Below are positions 43,720-53,435 of a DNA stretch of 64,000 nucleotides, one piece after another; position 1 is the stretch's first letter; every line of letters begins with the position of its first letter. The notes beneath the pieces were generated by a model. It did no database searches. It was not told where the DNA came from and saw only the letters and a list, made by a program, of their open reading frames with translations. Both the position numbers and the translations under genes were made by a program. The stretch spans positions 3,741,206-3,805,205 of the forward strand of contig NZ_CP018477.1 in NCBI RefSeq assembly GCF_002277955.1. The letters run 5' to 3'. Source of the stretch: Thermogutta terrifontis. GTDB taxonomy: Bacteria > Planctomycetota > Planctomycetia > Pirellulales > Thermoguttaceae.

Positions 43720-43829
43720 GAGATCCAGTCACCCTTGGGATGGAAAGGCCACTCGCGCGGAACGTCAGCGGCTCACCTCACGCGGCGAGCTACAATGTTC
43801 GCCGGGCTCCCACCGAGAGGTCTTAACCT

Positions 43830-44237
43830 TTACTCGCGGACGATGTAATCAATCACAAGTACCTTGTCGAGATACTGACCCACCATTTTGGCGAACGCCT
43901 GATGCTCGGGATGGGGCAAATAGGCGTCGCGATCTTTTTCACTCTTGAAAGTCAAAATGAAGCAATGAGTGAATCCCTGCGAGAGGTTTTCCGTGCTGCA
44001 ATCCGTACCCCACTCAAACCCGGCGATCTGCGGGATCTTCTTCGGCAGCGTGGCGAAGGCCTTTTCAACTTTCTCAATGTCAGCCTTCGACGTTCCCTCT
44101 TTGAATTTAAACAATACGACATGCCGTAGCTGTCCGGCATGGGAATATTTTTCCTCGGAGATCGCGGAAGATTTCCACACTGTCAGAGCGCTCAACAGAA
44201 TGGCCACAAGAACCAACCCAACAGTGAGCCGTTTCAT
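43830..44237 (-). CDS. Secreted Dabb-domain (stress-responsive A/B barrel) protein
   Basis: Protein of 135 residues with an N-terminal hydrophobic segment (LTVGLVLVAILLSALTVW), then a Dabb alpha/beta barrel: LRHVVLFKFKEGTSKADIEK, GFEWGTDCS, GFTHCFILTFKSEKDRDAYL and HPEHQAFAKMV. Members form dimers and act as small-molecule binders or, in a few cases, cyclases; no activity can be assigned. AAAGGAGGAAACC precedes the ATG. Confidence 0.9.
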   Translation of the reverse strand: MKRLTVGLVLVAILLSALTVWKSSAISEEKYSHAGQLRHVVLFKFKEGTSKADIEKVEKAFATLPKKIPQIAGFEWGTDCSTENLSQGFTHCFILTFKSEKDRDAYLPHPEHQAFAKMVGQYLDKVLVIDYIVRE

Positions 44238-44361
44238 GGTTTCCTCCTTTTCTTAAGAACCTGTTCAAAAGTGTGCAACGGATCTGGTTCCGAACTTATT
44301 AATGGCCTGATCTGTTTCGTTTTATAATTGTGCAACAATTCATTTCATCGTGCGAGTATAG

Positions 44362-45780
44362 CTATTTATTCCGCTTGGGAAGGAGCTTGCTGAGTTCGAC
44401 CATAACCTGAGCATACTGCGGATCGTTGGCGAGATTCCGCATCTCTTGGGGATCGGCCTCATGGTCGTACAGTTCCTTCCCCTGATTTCCGTCATCCCAT
44501 TCCGTGTAGCGCCAACGGGCAGTGCGGACTGTATATCCAAAGACGATTTGCTTTTGCACGGTGCGCGTGACCTGGGTGATCGCGACCTGTTTTCCGGGAA
44601 GATCGGGATTGTTGAGAATGGAAACCAGGCTTGTGCCATCGAGGTTGGCCGGTGGTTGGAAGCCACAAAGTTCAGCCAGGGTTGGATAAAGGTCCACCAT
44701 CTCGACAATCGCCCGGGTAGACTTACCAGCATGCTTCGTGCCGGGGACTGCAATCAACAGGGGCACGCGCGTGGATTCCTCGAACAGGGTGCGCTTCTGC
44801 CACAGGCCGTGTTCGTGCATGTGGTACCCGTGATCGCTTGTCATGACAATAATCGTATTATTCCGCAAGTGGAGCCGTTCCACAGCATCTAAAACGCGAC
44901 CGAGTTGGGCGTCCATGAAGGTGATCGCCGCGTAATAGGCCTGGATTGCCTGCTTCTTCAGATTCTCATCCATCGCCGCTTCTTCTTTTTTCAATGTAAC
45001 GGCAAGTTTGGGAATAGTGTCGAAGTAACCGGGCGGAATACTGGGCACAATAATCTTATCGAGAGGATAAAGATCGAAATATTTCCTTGGCGCGACATAG
45101 GGAGTATGGGGCCGATAAAATCCGACTGCTAAAAAGAATCGCTCATTCTGATGCTTTTCGAGTAGTTTGATGGCCTCCGTGGCACCGATGCCGTCTGTTT
45201 GTTCCTCATCCGTGCCGTCGGCAGCAAGCCAGCTCAGTGTGCCGCCGAATTGTCCAGGAATAAGACTGAATATTTTTGCCTCTTCGTCTTTGTCTCGCCC
45301 CCGCGGATTGACCACCAGGTCCCAGGATTGAGGATCATCAAGGCCACTTGTACCGATCTGCGTCGGTACGCCGTAATGGAAAATCTTGCCGACCCGGGCG
45401 GTGAAATACCCCTTTCTGCGGAAAAACTCCGGAAGGGTCACGCATTCCGGAATATTCTCGCGAAAATGAACGCTGTTGTCATAAACACGCGTGCGATCAG
45501 GTCGCATGCCTGTTAAGAACGATGCTCGGCTGGGATTGCAAAGCGGGAACTGACAGTAAGCACGCTCGAATCGCAAACCCCAGCGAGCCACTCGATCCAC
45601 GTTGGGTGATTTGACAAGCTGATGACCGTACGTCGCCAGGTTCGTATTGAGGTCATCGGAGATAATAAACAGAACGTTATATCGCCCGGACTGAGCAGCC
45701 TCGCCTGCCTGCATGAGGGCGTACGGGCCACACAGTGCCAGAATCAGGCTTAACATGCAAGTGAAACCTGAGTAACGCAT
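44362..45780 (-). CDS. Secreted sulfatase, iduronate-2-sulfatase type
   Basis: Exported sulfatase of 472 residues, cleaving sulfate esters from polysaccharides. After the signal peptide (LSLILALCGPYALMQAGEAA) comes VLFIISDDL with the calcium-binding aspartates. The catalytic residue is Cys81 in CNPSRASFLTG, to be converted to formylglycine. Further blocks: FFLAVGFYRPHTPYVAPRKY, VMTSDHGYHMHEHGLWQKR and VEMVDLYPTLAELCGF. The ATG at 45780 is preferred because AAGGAGGAGGCG precedes it and a signal peptide follows, although a longer frame to 45852 overlaps the upstream stop as ATGA. Probably co-transcribed with the beta-helix gene. Confidence 0.94.
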   Translation of the reverse strand: MRYSGFTCMLSLILALCGPYALMQAGEAAQSGRYNVLFIISDDLNTNLATYGHQLVKSPNVDRVARWGLRFERAYCQFPLCNPSRASFLTGMRPDRTRVYDNSVHFRENIPECVTLPEFFRRKGYFTARVGKIFHYGVPTQIGTSGLDDPQSWDLVVNPRGRDKDEEAKIFSLIPGQFGGTLSWLAADGTDEEQTDGIGATEAIKLLEKHQNERFFLAVGFYRPHTPYVAPRKYFDLYPLDKIIVPSIPPGYFDTIPKLAVTLKKEEAAMDENLKKQAIQAYYAAITFMDAQLGRVLDAVERLHLRNNTIIVMTSDHGYHMHEHGLWQKRTLFEESTRVPLLIAVPGTKHAGKSTRAIVEMVDLYPTLAELCGFQPPANLDGTSLVSILNNPDLPGKQVAITQVTRTVQKQIVFGYTVRTARWRYTEWDDGNQGKELYDHEADPQEMRNLANDPQYAQVMVELSKLLPKRNK

Positions 45781-45848
45781 CGCCTCCTCCTTTTTAATCG
45801 TGTAAGTGATACCGTTACGGTGGCACTCTTTCCAATCGCCGACTTTAA

Positions 45849-47780
45849 TCATTGGGAGCGGGGGTCAGTGGCCACTGTTTTTCGAGGACCAGCCGAGCTT
45901 TTGACCTCGTCAGGTGGTTCCCAGTGTTGAGCTTCTATCACATGCTCATCCTCAAATCGCAGTGTTTTCGGGTCTGTCCGGTTGTAACGATATGGCGGTA
46001 CCCCGGGTTGGCAGACGAGTGTATTCCGGCGCAAGGTGACCTCGAGAGCTTTATGGAATCGAATCGGGCTGCGCCCAACATTGTAAATGGTTTGTCCCTC
46101 GACAAGAATGTCACTGCTTCCTTCATCCATAAAGATGCCGTTACTCTCCGCACCGTCTTCGTTGGGGGGAATATCATGGATTAAATTACTGACAAGCCGG
46201 GTTCCCGGCTGCCGTCCGAGAGTATAAATCCCTCCACCGTCGTGAAGAATGAGCATGCAGTGATGAATATGATTCGCGCGAATAATGTGATCGCGGCAGC
46301 CGGTCGGCTGATCATTCCAGCTCCAACCCACCGATATTCCCGTGTAAGGTAGCTCAGCCACCTCGTTATGCTCGATAACATTTCCGGCAGAAATGCCGAT
46401 CCAGATGCCAACGGCCTCAAGGAATTGCACGCCACATTCGCGCACGACGGAATCTTCAACATGGATGCCGTAGGTGCATCCGGTGTTAAAGGGTGAAGTC
46501 CATTTGGGTGAGGCATCCTTGAGCGGGCGAGTGATTGTTTCCCCAATATTGAGACCATTGCCCGATATATCCTGAAAAACGCACCGGCGAACAATCCCGT
46601 GGCAGCACTCACGGCGAAACCACAGACCGGAACCGCCCAGATGGCGAAACGAACAATCAGCGAATTCGCAACTGTCAGCCAGGTCCAGAGTAACGGCCGC
46701 CGGCATCATTTCTCGAGCCGCTGACTGAGGATCCCTGCGTGGCTCATAGATGGTTGCCTGACCGGCCGCGTAGCCAGCATCCGGCAGATCGAAACGGCAG
46801 TGTTCGAAGGCGATTCCCTCCCAGTGAACATTCTGTACCAGTGTGCCGCTCGAAACGTCACCCGTAATGTGTACAAGCGTTTCCAAAACTGGTACAACTG
46901 TCTCGATGGTCTCCAGAGTCTCACCAGGCCGGGGGAGATACATGATCACGCCTTTTTCCGTGTCAAGCCGCCACTCACCCGCTTGATCGAGCATACGCTC
47001 GCCGTTTTCGAGGAAATAACGGGCGTGCGGCCAGTGACCAATCTCGTAATGAGGTGCCGAGCAGCCGACCCTCTGGGCAAAAACAACCTGTAAAGTTTGA
47101 GGATCAAACGACAGAATCCTGACGCGGGAAGTGGACCAGTCATGGAGATAGACGAATTCACTGCCCGCGATATTGCCATCAAACGCCCATGCATCTTCGG
47201 GACGAATGAACAAACTCGTCCTTTTGTCGGGGCCTGGCCGATCGATCCGGAAAAAACCGCGGTTCGGAGTTCGCGCACGAACCGCCCTGCGCCCATTGAC
47301 AAAGAGCTCCCTCGCCAAGAGAGGTTGGTTGTTGACGGAGGGAATGGCCACTTCCCAGTGCTGAGCCACTTGTTTCCAGCCAGTGAGAAGCCGACCTCCG
47401 CTCAAGATCACTTTACCGGGATTTGCTGCGATAAAGCGGAGATGGCCAGGTCCGGGATTTTCAGCGGATGTGATAAAAAGGGGACGGTCTAAACGATAGA
47501 CGCCGTCATGGAGCACTATTTGGATATCAATGTTCGGGCCTCGCTCTCTCCGAATGGTTTGCACAAGTTCAATCGCCCGCTGCAGTGATGCGATGGGTTG
47601 CTCAACAGTCCCCAGTGATGAATCGCGCCCACGGGGCGAGACGTGAATTTCAACCACGCTATTGGAGGCCTGGACGATGCCAACGACCAGAGCCTGCAGA
47701 ATTGCGAGTGACATACACGCCCAGGAATAAAACCTTGGTGATCGAAGAATAATGCCAGTATATTTCCTTGCCGGGATCAT
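45849..47780 (-). CDS. Secreted right-handed parallel beta-helix protein
   Basis: Exported protein of 643 residues. Signal peptide within the first 40 residues (MSLAILQALVVGIVQAS), then VEIHVSPRGRDSSLGTVEQP, a typical start of pectate-lyase-like helices (regular short strand repeats follow: IVLHDGVYRLDRPL, ITLDL-like ADSCEFADCSFRHLGGSGLW, RRCVFQDISGNGLNIGE, NVIEHNEVAELPYTGISVGW, LHDGGGIYTLGRQPGTRLVS). It resembles GH110/GH141-like or polysaccharide lyase helices; the class is undecided. AGAGGA precedes the ATG. Located directly upstream of the sulfatase, suggesting joint action on a sulfated glycan (inference). Confidence 0.85.
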   Translation of the reverse strand: MIPARKYTGIILRSPRFYSWACMSLAILQALVVGIVQASNSVVEIHVSPRGRDSSLGTVEQPIASLQRAIELVQTIRRERGPNIDIQIVLHDGVYRLDRPLFITSAENPGPGHLRFIAANPGKVILSGGRLLTGWKQVAQHWEVAIPSVNNQPLLARELFVNGRRAVRARTPNRGFFRIDRPGPDKRTSLFIRPEDAWAFDGNIAGSEFVYLHDWSTSRVRILSFDPQTLQVVFAQRVGCSAPHYEIGHWPHARYFLENGERMLDQAGEWRLDTEKGVIMYLPRPGETLETIETVVPVLETLVHITGDVSSGTLVQNVHWEGIAFEHCRFDLPDAGYAAGQATIYEPRRDPQSAAREMMPAAVTLDLADSCEFADCSFRHLGGSGLWFRRECCHGIVRRCVFQDISGNGLNIGETITRPLKDASPKWTSPFNTGCTYGIHVEDSVVRECGVQFLEAVGIWIGISAGNVIEHNEVAELPYTGISVGWSWNDQPTGCRDHIIRANHIHHCMLILHDGGGIYTLGRQPGTRLVSNLIHDIPPNEDGAESNGIFMDEGSSDILVEGQTIYNVGRSPIRFHKALEVTLRRNTLVCQPGVPPYRYNRTDPKTLRFEDEHVIEAQHWEPPDEVKSSAGPRKTVATDPRSQ

Positions 47781-47827
47781 TTTGGTCCTCTATCACTCAA
47801 CTAAGCGACTGTCGATGGTGAACGAGT

Positions 47828-48802
47828 TTAATGTTTTACGGATGAATTCCTTTTATAATGGGTAAGCCACCACTGGTAGGTGTCGTTCACGGTTATTTCA
47901 AGGGGGGTTTCCGGTTTCCAGCCGGTCGTCTGAGCAAGCTTGTCAATTCGTGCGATCGGATCATACTTAAGACCGGGGCGTATTTCAATCACCGGCCGAG
48001 CAGGATCGGCCAGCCCCTGAAGAATTCGAAAAACCTCGCCACTGGTGCGGGGAACCCCGGAGCCCACCAGATAAATCTCGCCCGGCTGGCCCCTCTCAGC
48101 CAGGAGACGGTACGCGCGAACCACATCGCGGACGTCACAAAGATCGATTACTGCCTGAAGCGTGTGAATCTTAACAGGCGAGTCTCCTCGCGCGAACTGG
48201 GCAGCCCAGGCGGGTAACATCATTTTTTCCGATTGACCAGGCCCCGTATGCGGAAATGCCCGCGCGATGATCACAGGTAGCTTCTGGCTGTGATATGCTT
48301 CCAGCAGGATTTCTTCGGCCGCAAGCTTTGTTTGCCCATAGGGGTTACGGGGCTGCACAGGATAAGTTTCATCAACAAAGGTGATTCCGTCCTGCGGCAC
48401 GCAATAAACGTGACTGGTGCTGGCAAAAATGACTCGGGGCACTTCTGAAAGACAAAGGGCAAGCTCTACAAGCCGGCGTGTTCCTTCGACGTTGACTGCC
48501 CACGCGACGTCGGTCGGCTCGCTGTTCCCGCACATTTCCGGCACCGAAATCGCCGCAAGGTGGTAAATCACAGTTGGGCGAAAAGTTACCAGAAAATCAA
48601 CGACACCACGTGGAGGGCCGCTGGAATTCGCAAGGTCCCAAATCAGCAGGTTTCTTGATTCAGGAAGTTGACCCCAAAAGGCCGAGCCTTCTGGCCATGT
48701 GTTGGCGATGCCTGCGACTTCATCGCCCTGGCACCTCAGGTACTGACACAAGTGCCGCCCGACAAACCCCGTAATTCCTGTGATTAGAGCACGCTCGGCC
48801 AT
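47828..48802 (-). CDS. NAD-dependent epimerase/dehydratase, GDP-deoxymannose reductase-like
   Basis: Extended SDR of 324 residues modifying nucleotide sugars. ITGITGFVGRHL (GxxGxxG), the YHLAAIS block, ASTSHVYC with the catalytic Thr/Ser, and NPYGQTKLAAE with Tyr and Lys are present; DLCDVRDVVRAYRLL is typical of the GDP-mannose dehydratase/GDP-6-deoxy-lyxo-4-hexulose reductase group. The exact sugar is uncertain. The ATG at 48802 is chosen because GGGAG lies 7 bases before it. It is followed by the beta-helix gene after 48 bases on the same strand. Confidence 0.88.
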   Translation of the reverse strand: MAERALITGITGFVGRHLCQYLRCQGDEVAGIANTWPEGSAFWGQLPESRNLLIWDLANSSGPPRGVVDFLVTFRPTVIYHLAAISVPEMCGNSEPTDVAWAVNVEGTRRLVELALCLSEVPRVIFASTSHVYCVPQDGITFVDETYPVQPRNPYGQTKLAAEEILLEAYHSQKLPVIIARAFPHTGPGQSEKMMLPAWAAQFARGDSPVKIHTLQAVIDLCDVRDVVRAYRLLAERGQPGEIYLVGSGVPRTSGEVFRILQGLADPARPVIEIRPGLKYDPIARIDKLAQTTGWKPETPLEITVNDTYQWWLTHYKRNSSVKH

Positions 48803-49053
48803 CCTTTGCTCCCACATTTGCCCACCATATCATCGTCGCTGACAGAACAACCATGAGTGTACGTAGGGGGGAGAAGGTGGACAAGCGTCAGGCGAACCCC
48901 ACCGGGAAAAGAGAAGGCCAGAAGTCGGTCTGTGATGGTAGGCTTCAATCGAAGGCCGATCCGCGTCTGGTTTCTCCACCGATCGTAAATTCGCCTCGCC
49001 GGTGAGCCTGATTAAGATCACGGCCGATCGTGTTGGCCAATCTCATTCTTGCG

Positions 49054-49069
49054 ATGGTTGTTCAACCAT
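49054..49069 (-). terminator. Hairpin after gyrA, possible terminator
   Basis: ATGGTTG-TT-CAACCAT, a 7-bp perfect stem 11 bases beyond the gyrA stop codon. There is no T-run, so if it ends transcription it is not a classical intrinsic terminator. Confidence 0.3.
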
Positions 49070-49079
49070 GTGTGAAAGG

Positions 49080-51857
49080 TTATTCGCGGTTGTCGGCAGA
49101 GTTTCCCGGTTCGGCGGGGATCCGCTTGACTGCCACCACGGTGTCCCCTTCGTCCAGTGTCATCAAACGGACGCCCTTTGTGTTCCGACCGACGAGCCGA
49201 ATCTCGCTGACCCGCAACCTCTGCGTCTTGCCCTTGGCCGTCATCATGAGAATCTCGTCGTCCTCATGAACGACGGCCACTCCCACGACGGGGCCGTTTC
49301 GGGCGTCCGTCTTGATGTCGCGAATCCCCTTGCCGCCGCGGCGTTGCGTCCGGTAATAGAACTGAGAGCCGACCTCTCCCTCCTCGGCTTCCTCGCTTTC
49401 GTCTGCTTCTGGCTCTTCGACGGAGGTTTCTTCCTCCGGTACTTCCTCGTCCGACGCAGTTGCTTCCGTTTCGTCCTCGGGCTTCTCTATTTCCTCGTCA
49501 GCGACAGGGCCCGCGGTGCTCGCTCCAATGGGAGTGCGTTTGCCGTAACCGTGGGCACACACTGTGAGCAGGCATGCATCCGGCTCAGCAACCACGAGAC
49601 CGACCACCCGATCATCCCCAATGAGTGAAATCCCTTTTACGCCCGCCGCGGCTCGACCCATAGGACGGACGTCCGATTCGCGAAACCGGATGGCCATACC
49701 TTTTTCGGTAGCCAGGAGCACTTCGTCCCCCTTTTTGGTGACCACAGCTCCGACAAGCTCATCGCCTTCACGCAGTTTGATGGCGATAATCCCGCCGCGA
49801 ACGGGCCTGCCGTAGGCTGAGAGTGCCGTCTTTTTGACGAGTCCACGGGCTGTTGCAAAAAGAAGGTAATGATCGGGGAGTGAAAAATCTCGCACAGGCC
49901 GGCACGCCGCTACCTTTTCGTCCGGCTGCAAGCTGAGGAGGTTGACGATGGCACGTCCCTTGGCATCGCGAGGGAGCTCCGGAAGTTCGTAAACTTTTCG
50001 CCAGTGCACGCGACCAAGATTTGTAAAAAACAAAAGATAGTCGTGGGTTCCGGCAAGGAATACGTGCTCGATGGGATCTTCGTCATCCACCCGGGCCCCC
50101 TTCAAACCCTTCCCGCCCCTCCGCTGTGCCCGATAAGCTGACACGGGGGTCCGCTTGATATATCCCGCGGAACTGATGGACACGACCATCATCTCGTCGG
50201 GAATCAGTTCTTCAATATTAAAAGCCCCCACCTCTTGATCGGAAATTTCCGTGCGGCGCGGATCCCCATACTTATCCTTGATTTCCGTCAATTCCTGTTT
50301 AATTATTTCGAGAATATTCTTTTCATCGGAGAGGATTCGATTGTATTCCTTGATATTCTCCAGTAGATTGCGGTGTTCCGAGACGAGCTTTTCCTGCTCA
50401 AGATTGACGAGATGGCCCAGCGTCATCCGCAGGATGGCGTCCGCCTGAACAGGAGTAAGGAAGTACTCCTCGGCGATGCCACGCTCTTTCTGGAATTGAG
50501 CAAACCCCTCTTCACCCAATGCTCGGGCAAGCATTGCCGCAGGACAGGGGATCGCCATCAGGCGTTCCTTCGCCTGGGCCTGGGTCTCTGAGGTGCGAAT
50601 GACGCGAATCACTTCATCAATATTGGCGAGAGCCAGCAGGAGCCCCTCGACGGTGTGTTTCCGCTGGCGGGCCTTGGAGAGCAGGTGTTGCGTCTTGCGA
50701 CGGATGACCGTCACGCGGTGCCGCACGAACTCCTGGAGAAGCTCCTTGAAATTGAGCAGGCGGGGCTTGCCGTCCACGAGGGCCAGCAGATTGATGGAAT
50801 ATGTCTGCTGCAGAGGAGAATATTCATAGAGTTGATTGAGTACGATTTCCGGATCAGCCTCGCGCTTCAATTCCAGAACGATGCGAACGGGTTCTTTCAG
50901 GTCACTCTCGTTGCGGATGTTCGCGATTCCAGGTATCTTGCCCTCGGTAACAAGCTCGGCGATCCGTTCTTCAATTTTATCGCGCTGCTGCTGAAAAGGA
51001 ATTTCTTTAATAATAATGCGATAACGATTATCGCGATATTCTTCAATAACAGCCCGTGCGCGAATAACGATCGTCCCGTGGCCTGTCAAATAACCCTGGC
51101 GGATACCTCGGCGACCACAGATAATGCCACCAGTTGGGAAATCAGGACCGGGGACGATTTCCATCAGTTCGTCGATGGTGATCTCGGGATCATCAATCAG
51201 CGCGATGAGAGCATCGCAGATCTCGGTGAGATTGTGAGGGGGGATCTCAGTCGACATCCCCACTGCAATTCCGGTCGCTCCGTTCACAAGCAGATTGGGG
51301 AACTTGGACGGAAGAACGGTAGGCTCGAGGCGCCGCTCGTCGTATGTGGGGACGAAATCGACCGTGTCCAGGTCCAAATCTTCCAGCATCATCGCCGCGT
51401 AAGGCGAAAGCCGGGCCTCTGTGTAACGCATGGCGGCTGGCGGAAGACCGGCGATTGATCCGAAATTCCCCTGCTTGTCAATAAGGACGTAGCGCATATT
51501 CCATTCCTGCGCCATCCGGACAAGCGTCGGGTAGATGACACTCTCGCCGTGGGGATGGTAGTTTCCGCTCGTGTCACCGCAGATCTTCGCGCATTTGACC
51601 CTCGCGGCACCGGGCGTCAGGTTCAGGTCATTCATCGCCACCAGGATGCGACGCTGCGAGGGTTTGAGACCGTCGCGGACGTCGGGCAACGCCCGGCTGA
51701 CGATAACACTCATCGCATAGGTGAGGTAGCTCGACTTAAGCTCGTCCTCGATAGGAAGAGGAATCAGGCGGCTACCGTCACCGTTACCGCCGGCTGCACT
51801 GCCTTGACTGGCCTGGCCAGTGTTTTCCGCTTCGGGAAGATCCGTTGCGTCGGACAT
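49080..51857 (-). CDS. gyrA: DNA gyrase subunit A
   Basis: Type IIA topoisomerase subunit of 925 residues that cuts and wraps DNA for negative supercoiling. The catalytic tyrosine is Tyr145 in [10 protein letters not shown]. The first GyrA box QRRGGKG is near residue 578. A second QRRGGKG occurs near residue 838, just after an acidic insert of about 45 residues (roughly 785-830, e.g. [20 protein letters not shown]). The quinolone region reads [17 protein letters not shown]: the serine is kept (Ser106) but the usual aspartate is proline (Pro110). The N-terminus has an extra 25-residue flexible part. gyrB is not adjacent. Confidence 0.97.
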   Translation of the reverse strand: MSDATDLPEAENTGQASQGSAAGGNGDGSRLIPLPIEDELKSSYLTYAMSVIVSRALPDVRDGLKPSQRRILVAMNDLNLTPGAARVKCAKICGDTSGNYHPHGESVIYPTLVRMAQEWNMRYVLIDKQGNFGSIAGLPPAAMRYTEARLSPYAAMMLEDLDLDTVDFVPTYDERRLEPTVLPSKFPNLLVNGATGIAVGMSTEIPPHNLTEICDALIALIDDPEITIDELMEIVPGPDFPTGGIICGRRGIRQGYLTGHGTIVIRARAVIEEYRDNRYRIIIKEIPFQQQRDKIEERIAELVTEGKIPGIANIRNESDLKEPVRIVLELKREADPEIVLNQLYEYSPLQQTYSINLLALVDGKPRLLNFKELLQEFVRHRVTVIRRKTQHLLSKARQRKHTVEGLLLALANIDEVIRVIRTSETQAQAKERLMAIPCPAAMLARALGEEGFAQFQKERGIAEEYFLTPVQADAILRMTLGHLVNLEQEKLVSEHRNLLENIKEYNRILSDEKNILEIIKQELTEIKDKYGDPRRTEISDQEVGAFNIEELIPDEMMVVSISSAGYIKRTPVSAYRAQRRGGKGLKGARVDDEDPIEHVFLAGTHDYLLFFTNLGRVHWRKVYELPELPRDAKGRAIVNLLSLQPDEKVAACRPVRDFSLPDHYLLFATARGLVKKTALSAYGRPVRGGIIAIKLREGDELVGAVVTKKGDEVLLATEKGMAIRFRESDVRPMGRAAAGVKGISLIGDDRVVGLVVAEPDACLLTVCAHGYGKRTPIGASTAGPVADEEIEKPEDETEATASDEEVPEEETSVEEPEADESEEAEEGEVGSQFYYRTQRRGGKGIRDIKTDARNGPVVGVAVVHEDDEILMMTAKGKTQRLRVSEIRLVGRNTKGVRLMTLDEGDTVVAVKRIPAEPGNSADNRE

Positions 51858-52333
51858 AATGACCCGTATCCGTAGGTGTCAGGTGGGAAAACTTTACGAA
51901 TGAGCGTTTCTGGCTGTTATTCCACAAAAAACCGTCAATTGGGCCGGTCCTTCATCCTTCACCGCAGGGAAGAATGATGCCTCTGACGCTGGTGGGCCCG
52001 GCTTTCGGGTTCCGCCGCAGAAGCATTTAAAACCTTCAGTGTACCAGATTGACAAACCGCTGGCAATGACGCCTCAATTTCGAACGCAATACCTAACTTA
52101 TTGGCACAAAAATACTTGCGTGGCATTCTTTTCGCTTGCAGTGGACCGGGACTTGCCACGCCACCCGGTTGCGAGGATACTTAAGAAACACAAAAAAGAG
52201 CGTTGCGACCGCGGGTCTATCACGCCAGCGGAGACAGCCGGAATTGCCTCGGATGCGAGGTTTGAAACCGTTGCAACCAGGTGTGGTGATCACCACTGGC
52301 GGCGCACGGTGGTCCACGCTCGGAGAAGAATCG
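51858..52333. other. Intergenic region upstream of gyrA
   Basis: About 475 bases with no gene. It holds the gyrA promoter region and a perfect 14-bp palindrome GTGGTGATCACCAC at 52283-52296, 38 bases before tRNA-Leu. Short open frames lack motifs and ribosome sites. Confidence 0.5.
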
Positions 52334-52416
52334 GCCGGAGTGGCGGAATGGCAGACGCGCTGGACTCAAAATCCAGTGGCCTTCGGGCCGTGTGGGTTCA
52401 ACTCCCACCTCCGGCA
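52334..52416 (+). tRNA. tRNA-Leu (CAA)
   Basis: Class II tRNA of 83 nt. Acceptor GCCGGAG pairs with CTCCGGC, the anticodon stem CTGGA/TCCAG closes loop CTCAAAA giving anticodon CAA, a long variable arm (GGCCTTCGGGCC-like) and GGTTCAACTCC T-arm follow. Discriminator A; the CCA end is not encoded. It reads the TTG codon. Confidence 0.95.
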
Positions 52417-52664
52417 CTGATGCCATCGGCTGAACTTCAGCGGACACGATATTTGAGCGTCTGAACTGTTTCGACTTCTCTCCGGTCCGGATGGCACTCT
52501 GGCATTTGAAGCCATTCGGCGGCATGAGCTTTTCTAGATCTATCGGCTGGGCATTTTTAGCGCGCGTTGCTGCGGGCTGGCAATTTCTGTGCTCTTGTCC
52601 CAGGCGAAACGGAACTCGAAGAAAGCTTCCAGGCAACGAGGTCTGAACCTGAGTTATTCCCCAC

Positions 52665-53316
52665 TTTTCTACTGCGGGAAAGCGGCACGGACCTGGACAA
52701 CCACGTGGGCAAGAGCAAGCTTCAGCCCGATGGGATGTGCTTGTCACGCCCATATTCGGAGGGACCTGCTTGTCAGGTCCGCCTCTCGGAGGGACCCGCT
52801 TGTCGGGTCCGTTTGTCAACGTTCGATCATCCATTGCCTTTCAGCGGGGACTAAAGTCCCGTGTGGAAAGCGGGGCTAAAGCCCCGCACTCCATGGAGTG
52901 CGGCGATTCATCGCCGCTTTTTGGTGAAGGCTTTAGCCTTCACAACCTTCCCCGGATGGCACGACGATGACCGGTCGGGGTAAACCCGAGCCTCCAATCC
53001 ACACAATGGAGGGACCTGCTTGTCGGGTCCGTTGTTCTACGTTCGATAATCCATTCCCATTCACCGGGCACGACAAGCGTGCCCCTCCGACCTTATTCGG
53101 AGGGACCTGCTTGTCGGGCCCGTGTTTTCGGCCCTTGATGCCCCATTTCATTCTGTGGGCACGACAAGGGTTCAACGGTAGGGGCGATTCATGAATCGCC
53201 CTGGGCAAAACACGGCGCGTGGCAAATCGATGGTGTTTCGGTAGGAGCAATTCATGAGTTGCCCCGCCAGCACTTTGCGCTCGCGGCATGTCACAAGTTT
53301 TGCAAAAAATGAAGGT
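52665..53316 (-). repeat. Modular hairpin repeat, copy B (inverted relative to copy A)
   Basis: Reverse complement of copy A at 39572-40360, with long stretches that appear nearly identical by eye. It lacks the 220-base segment corresponding to 39648-39871 of copy A but has an extra segment of about 85 bases (near 53009-53100) carrying further modules, e.g. GGGCACG-ACAAG-CGTGCCC and another GGACC...GGTCC hairpin. The extra piece begins and ends in the same GACAAGCAGGTCCC module. Open frames through it are by-products of the repeat. Confidence 0.92.
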
Positions 53317-53435
53317 GGCTCAACGGGGACGGCTGATTGCAATTCGCGCCGCTTGCTGTCATGATACGCCTATCAGTCGAAGATACGGCTGCAATGGGAT
53401 TTTTGCGCGTTTCACCGGCAATTGGGGATGGCATC

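Noticed and set aside
45780-45852. Sulfatase start at the ATGA overlap
   Set aside because: The internal ATG at 45780 has a strong AAGGAGGAGG site and begins a signal peptide; the longer version would bury it.
52567-53289. Open frames of 77 to 118 codons inside repeat copy B
   Set aside because: Same reason as in copy A; no codon bias or ribosome site.
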